Source: Galeopsis tetrahit
Taxonomy: Eukaryota; Streptophyta; Magnoliopsida; Lamiales; Lamiaceae
Direction of reading: 5' to 3'
Assembly: GCA_963675135.1 (NCBI GenBank)
Contig: OY776122.1
Span: forward strand, 86,314,472 to 86,378,471
DNA length: 64,000 nucleotides
Part shown: one piece after another, positions 59,611 to 64,000 of the stretch
Position numbering within the stretch: the first letter of the stretch is position 1
Layout of the letters: each line of letters begins with the position of its first letter
Program-made: the position numbers and the translations under genes
The notes under the pieces: generated by a model
What the model saw: only the letters and a program-made list of their open reading frames with translations
Told to the model about the DNA's origin: nothing
The model's database searches: none

Positions 59611-61065
59611 CTATGGCACAAGAGATTGAATCATCTGAATTTCAAAACCATCAACAAGATTGCAAGAAACTCTCTAGTCAAAGGGCTGCCTAATCAAGTG
59701 TTCACCAAAGAACATATATGCCAGCCATGTCAGGAAGGAAAGCAGATCAAAGCCTCATTCAAAGGAAAACATGTCATCTCAACTGAGAGAGTTCTTCAAC
59801 TACTGCATATGGATCTATTTGGTCCAATTACCCCAGTGAGTTTAAATGGAAGAAAATATGCATTAGTTGTTGTTGATGATTTTTCCAGGTACACTTGGGT
59901 AGTATTCTTGTTGAACAAAAAGGAGACCCAAGTCAAGTTACCTGAATTGATGATGAGAGTGATCAATGAAAAGGGCCTAAGTATTGTCAAGATCAGATCT
60001 TACAAAGGCACAGAATTCATAAACTCATACATCAATGAGTACTGCAGCAAGAATGGCATCACTCATGAAACTTCAGCAGCAAGAACACCTCAACAAAATG
60101 GGGTTGCTGAAAGAAGAAACAGAACCTTGAAAGAAGCAGCAAGAACTTTGATTGCTGAATCCAAATTGCCTAAAAGGTTCAGGGCTGAAGCCATTAGCAC
60201 TGCATGTCACACTCAAAACAGGTCCTTAATCACCAAAGGACAAGGTAAAACCCCATATCAAATATGGAAAGGTAGAATGCCCACTGTTGCTTATTTTCAC
60301 ATATTTGGTTGTAAGTGTTTCATCCATAATAATGGGAAAGAGCAATTGAAAGCTTTTGATAGCAAAGCTGATGAAGGAATATTTGTTGGATATTCACAAA
60401 TCAGCAAGGCTTACAGAGTTTACAATTGCAAAACTCTTATTGTGGAAGAAACACCTCATGTTGTGTTTGATGAATCTGTTAATGAGTTCAGGGATAGAAA
60501 CCTGAATATTGATGAGATAACACAAAGAACAACCAGATTAAGGCTTCAAAGCAAGGAAACAGTATTTGTAGATGTTGCCCAACTTGAACTTCATGAAAAT
60601 CAAAAACTGGACAACCTACCTGATGGCAACCAACCAGAAGACAACCAACCTGAAGGAGAAATTGAACTGACTGACCCCATCCCAGTTCAAAACCAGGTAA
60701 CAACTACCAATGAAGAAGCAGGCAATGCTGAGGTAGTTAATGGATCCAATATTCAAGGGGGAACCAATGAAAATGTCAACTTATCTGACAATGAGGACAA
60801 CACCCCTGAATATGATCCTGAGCTTGATCCTTCAATTAACTTTCCTGAATTCAATGAATCTAGTGATCCAACTTCAGATGAGAACAATCCTCCTGAAAGG
60901 ATCAGGTCTAGAAGGACTTGGTTGCAAGACCACCCATCTAGCCTGATACTTGGTAATCCAAGTGAAGGGATCAAAACTAGAAGATTTCATGGAGAAAGTG
61001 CTCTGTTTTGTTGTTTTCTTTCAGAACAGGAACCAAAAGACATTGAGGTACCAACTGGATCATAG
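59611..61065 (+). pseudogene. copia copy 1 integrase, one catalytic Asp replaced
   Basis: LWHKRLNHLN with CQPCQEGK forms the HHCC zinc-binding part. The catalytic core shows HMDLFGPITPVSLNGRKYAL (first Asp), then IRSYKGTEF where copia elements have RSDNGTEF, and QQNGVAERRNRTLKEAART (Glu). The second Asp is therefore Tyr in this copy. The conserved GYSQISKAYRVYN region and an acidic Asn/Glu-rich linker follow. A frame shift near 61050 leads to a TAG at 61063-61065. Confidence 0.88.
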
Positions 61066-61355
61066 CCATGCAAGAGGAGCTGAACCAGTTTACTAGAAAT
61101 GAAGTTTGGGAGCTGGTAGACAGGCCAACTCATCAAGATGTCATTGGAACTAAATGGGTGTTCAAAAATAAGAAAAATGAAAATGACATCATTGTGAGAA
61201 ACAAAGCAAGACTGGTGGCCAAAGGATATTGTCAATCTGAAGGGATTGATTATGATGAGACTTTTGCTCCAGTGGCCAGACTTGAGGCAATCAGACTCTT
61301 CCTAGCATATGCAGCTCACATGAGATTCAAGGTGTATCAAATGGATGTAAAGAGT
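61066..61355 (+). pseudogene. copia copy 1 reverse transcriptase, N-terminal fragment
   Basis: MQEELNQFTRNEVWELVDRP, GTKWVFKNKKNE, RLVAKGYCQSEGIDYDETFA and KVYQMDVKS are the first blocks of copia RT. The domain stops exactly at the insertion of copy 2, where AFLNG would follow, before the YVDD active site. Confidence 0.9.
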
Positions 61356-61755
61356 TGTTGGGAATAAAATGAGCTATGTTTTGATTGAATACCAAAAATC
61401 CCCTGAGACATGCCTAAGTCAATGAAAAATATGTTCTAAGAATGTTAGAACATATAGATTATAGGCTAGATGAGAAGCTGAAATGTTAGGCAGCTCTTAG
61501 ACAATTAGATGCACAATTTGAGGGGGAACCTATGCTTTGAAGATGATCAAGATCAAGTCTCCCCAAGGCTCAAATTCTGGAACAAAGAGTAAGGACACTC
61601 TATGAAATCTAAGATGCTCTTATCAGGAGAGTTGTCCAGAGAAAGTATTCTTAAAGCTCTGATCAGGAGAGTTGTCCAAAGAAGCTAGCCATGTGCAAGA
61701 ACAAACCTACCTAGCTCAAAAGGACAAGACTACTCAAAGGTTTTGGTCAGGAGAG
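61356..61755 (+). repeat. Truncated 5' LTR of copia copy 2
   Basis: The LTR starts as in copy 1, carries several 'tcaggagagttgtcc' units, then at about 61751-61755 jumps into 'gagcaggggttcaaagacca', which in copy 1 follows the primer-binding site. Both junction partners share AGAG, so a short-homology deletion is likely. The TATA box and PBS are lost. Confidence 0.75.
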
Positions 61756-61883
61756 CAGGGGTTCAAAGACCACTGCTTCTGAAAATCCATCTTGATTTTC
61801 AAAACTCACATATTTGGTGTGGTCACTGAACTGATCTCTATCTGAAATCCATTACTTGTTGATTGATTGATTCTTATTGAGAT

Positions 61884-64000
61884 ATGGCCAACAACAATGC
61901 TGTTCCTCCACCTGTTGTTCAAGGATTAGACAACATGGCCACAAATCCAGTCAATCATATTTCTCATCACAAACTGCCCATGTTTTCAATAGACAATTAT
62001 GATTTCTGGAAAATTAGAATGAGGGCTCATCTTGCATCTCTTCATACTGATATGCTTAGAGTAATCACAAGAGGACCTTTTGTGTTTACTCAAACTAACC
62101 CCAGATTGACAGATGAGCAAAGAGCAGATATAAGGGAATTGATTCCCAAAGATGAGGATGACTTCACTGCTGATGAAAAGAGGAAAGATAATTTGAATTA
62201 TCTTGCCATGAACACCCTCTATCAAACAATTCCAGATGCAGTTATGGGTAGAGTCTACCACTGCACCACAGCTAAAGAAATTTGGGATACCCTTGCTGAA
62301 ATGTGTGAGGGCACTGAAAAAATCAAGGAGAACAAGCTCCAAGTTGCTGTGCAGAAGTTTGAACAATTCTCAATGGAGACTGATGAGTCCATTGACAAAT
62401 TTGCTGGTAGATTCACTGATGTGATGAATGAGATTAATTCACTGGGCAAGGTTTACACCAAGAGAGAGGTTGGACTGAAAATCCTAAGGAGTCTCACTCA
62501 AAAGTGGGATGTCTATGCTGTAATGATGCAGAATACCAAAGATCTCTCCACTATGCCCATGCAACAAATATTCTCAGAACTTAAAGCCTATGAGTTTGAC
62601 CTCAATAGAAGAAAGCCTGTTGAGGAACCTTCAAATCCTACTAAGGGAGTGGCATTCAAAGCCAAAGTTGCTGAACCAGAAATGCAGCCCACTCCCAGAT
62701 CATCAAAGTCAGTCTCTAAGACTGAAATGAAGGAAGAACTAGCCTTGATGGCTAGAAGGTTTGACAAGCTCAACACAAGGTTTGGAAGATACAAGAAATT
62801 CTACCAAGATAACAAATTCAGGAGAAGATACAATTCCCCTGAAGATCAGGCTGAGGACAAAAAACCTGAAGAGAGAAGATCAGAGGACAAGTCCTCTGAT
62901 AGGAGAAGATCCAGTAGAGCTGAACCCTCATCATCTAAGAGAAGAGATGAATCCAAGAAGGATGATGATGAAGATCTGTGTTACAACTGCAAAAAGAAAG
63001 GGCACTTCCAATATGACTGCCCTGAACTAAGCTCTAAAGAAAGAAGAGAAAGACAAGCAAAAAGAGACAGAAAATTCACCAATAGAAAAGCCATGATGGC
63101 TGGTGAAGAATCTGATAGTGCTGAAAGTTTCAACTCTTCTGATGGATTGTTCTCCAACAGTGATGATGATGATGATGTCTGCAACATGGCTCTTGAGGAT
63201 GATGAGGTATCCTCTACTTCTAGTTCACCATCATTTATCTCACAGAACACTAGTGAGGTTAACCTGAAACTTTCCTTGGGAAAGTTGATGGAAGATTTCA
63301 CTAGATTACAAGAATTTCATGACAATTGTGTGAGAGAAAATGAAAGACTAGCTACTGAACTCACCAAGAACTCTGAGGTAGCTGTTGATGTCAAGTCTAC
63401 TGAGTTGTATCAACAAGTCTTGAGAATGCTTGAGGAAGCAAATCTCAGGATAGTTGACCAACAAAAGGAGATTGATGATCAACTTCTCTCTCAGAAAAGA
63501 AAAGAATTTGAACTTAAAATTCTAAATGCCAAATTTGAAAATCTCTCACATGAGTATGATATTCTTAAATCAAGTGAAGAGAGCCTGAAATTAAAGATGT
63601 CTGCTTTGAACAAATCCTCTAGAGCAATAGAGGAAATTCAAAGTTATCAAAGACCTATGGCTCAAAGAAGTGGATTAGGTTTTGATCCATTTGAATCTTC
63701 ACCTTGTCTTAGTGTTGCATCTACAAGTAACACTAAGAGAATCTTTGTTAAGTCAGTGGCACAACAAGCTGAAAATGAAGTAATTCAGCCACTGAACAAA
63801 GGAAAGGGCAAATTGAATGAAATGCCTACTCAAGTAATTCAGGAGAATAGGCCAAAACCTAAGGAAATGGCCAAAGCTCCTGAGCACAAGAGGAATATTG
63901 GTCAGCAGAGTAGACCCAATGGAAGGGCAACTCTCCTGAACAATGTTCAGAGGAATTATCCAAGGTATAATCAGCCTAGGCCAACTCATCTGAGAAAGCC
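61884..64000 (+). CDS. copia copy 2 gag-pol, uninterrupted to window end (at least 705 codons)
   Basis: I read this frame codon by codon from the ATG at 61884 to 64000 without a stop. It starts MANNNAVPPPVVQGLDN, then HHKLPMFSIDNYDFWKIRMR (DUF4219), a UBN2 core (AKEIWDTLAEMCEGTEKIKE), Ser/Arg-rich stretches, a CCHC knuckle CYNCKKKGHFQYDC (residues 366-379), an acidic region, a coiled-coil-like part (ANLRIVDQQKEIDDQLLSQK) and the basic Gag C-terminus. The protease would follow just past the window. At the places where copy 1 has stops, this copy has sense codons. Gag packages element RNA into virus-like particles. With the LTR promoter and PBS deleted, expression and transposition would need help. 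Confidence 0.9.
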   Translation, partial: MANNNAVPPPVVQGLDNMATNPVNHISHHKLPMFSIDNYDFWKIRMRAHLASLHTDMLRVITRGPFVFTQTNPRLTDEQRADIRELIPKDEDDFTADEKRKDNLNYLAMNTLYQTIPDAVMGRVYHCTTAKEIWDTLAEMCEGTEKIKENKLQVAVQKFEQFSMETDESIDKFAGRFTDVMNEINSLGKVYTKREVGLKILRSLTQKWDVYAVMMQNTKDLSTMPMQQIFSELKAYEFDLNRRKPVEEPSNPTKGVAFKAKVAEPEMQPTPRSSKSVSKTEMKEELALMARRFDKLNTRFGRYKKFYQDNKFRRRYNSPEDQAEDKKPEERRSEDKSSDRRRSSRAEPSSSKRRDESKKDDDEDLCYNCKKKGHFQYDCPELSSKERRERQAKRDRKFTNRKAMMAGEESDSAESFNSSDGLFSNSDDDDDVCNMALEDDEVSSTSSSPSFISQNTSEVNLKLSLGKLMEDFTRLQEFHDNCVRENERLATELTKNSEVAVDVKSTELYQQVLRMLEEANLRIVDQQKEIDDQLLSQKRKEFELKILNAKFENLSHEYDILKSSEESLKLKMSALNKSSRAIEEIQSYQRPMAQRSGLGFDPFESSPCLSVASTSNTKRIFVKSVAQQAENEVIQPLNKGKGKLNEMPTQVIQENRPKPKEMAKAPEHKRNIGQQSRPNGRATLLNNVQRNYPRYNQPRPTHLRK

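Larger units (their letters stand above)
51736..61355 (+). mobile_element. Ty1/copia retrotransposon, copy 1 (dead, nested insertions, 3' end outside)
   Basis: The order is 5' LTR (51736-55006), primer-binding site, gag, protease, integrase, start of reverse transcriptase. Integrase before RT makes it Ty1/copia. The long LTR (about 1.6 kb without its insert) and the long gag with coiled-coil suggest the SIRE/Maximus lineage; this is an inference. The copy is interrupted by a solo LTR (52226-53899), a hAT element (56072-57617) and a second copia of the same family starting at 61356. The remainder of RT, RNase H and the 3' LTR must lie beyond the second element. Five in-frame stops or frame breaks plus a changed integrase residue show it is inactive. 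Confidence 0.9.
61356..64000 (+). mobile_element. Ty1/copia retrotransposon, copy 2 (same family, runs off the window)
   Basis: It begins TGTTGGGAATAAAATGA inside the RT of copy 1, in the same orientation. The 5 bp before it are agagt; the matching duplication would lie beyond the window. Its gag-pol frame is open from 61884 to the window end. The 5' LTR is only about 400 bp and passes directly into the post-PBS leader, so most of the LTR and the primer-binding site are deleted. Confidence 0.88.

Overview
The window is nuclear DNA from a flowering plant, almost certainly a eudicot. Genes have GT-AG introns, the intergenic DNA is very AT-rich, and the mobile elements are typical of plants (Stowaway MITEs, hAT, MULE, Helitron, Ty1/copia, L1-type LINE, tRNA-derived SINE). 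The texture reminds me of an asterid, but that is an impression I cannot prove. I see no bacterial-style operons, CRISPR arrays, rRNA genes or true tRNA genes.

Seven host genes can be read. They are: a 98-aa plant-specific protein with the A_thal_3526 domain (2676-3645, minus); organellar ribosomal protein uL3 of the mitochondrial type (16702-18996, minus, five exons); a LAMMER/CLK-type kinase closest to AFC1 (27262-34973, minus, twelve exons); cytosolic ribosomal protein L23a (42473-43830, plus, three exons); an intronless E-class PPR protein (44702-46237, minus); a five-exon gene of uncertain family ending in an MBD-like segment (46878-48091, plus); and a two-exon small gene (49227-50372, minus) that shares one exon module with it. 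For every spliced gene I checked that exon lengths and phases give one continuous reading frame.

The rest is mostly mobile DNA. From left to right: Stowaway and other MITEs (994-4318); a decayed L1-type LINE (5081-7740); a hAT-like element (8597-9442); a 1.78-kb foldback MULE with a perfect 9-bp duplication (10463-12239); an Emigrant/pogo-like element (13095-13849); a fragment copied from the AFC1 gene (16019-16560); Helitron-type DNA with two 3' ends (19244-24920); a hAT element (24941-25465); a SINE (35580-35706); a hAT element (37227-37932); and a nested block of hAT, solo LTR and tandem repeats (38840-42110).

The right end (51736-64000) is a retrotransposon nest. A dead Ty1/copia element carries a 1.67-kb solo LTR inside its 5' LTR, a 1.55-kb hAT element inside gag, and a second, younger copia of the same family inside its reverse transcriptase. 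The second copia keeps an uninterrupted gag-pol frame to the end of the window, although its 5' LTR and primer-binding site are largely deleted.

The least familiar biology is the tail-to-tail pair at 46878-50372. After that come the two-ended Helitron and the layered foldback element.
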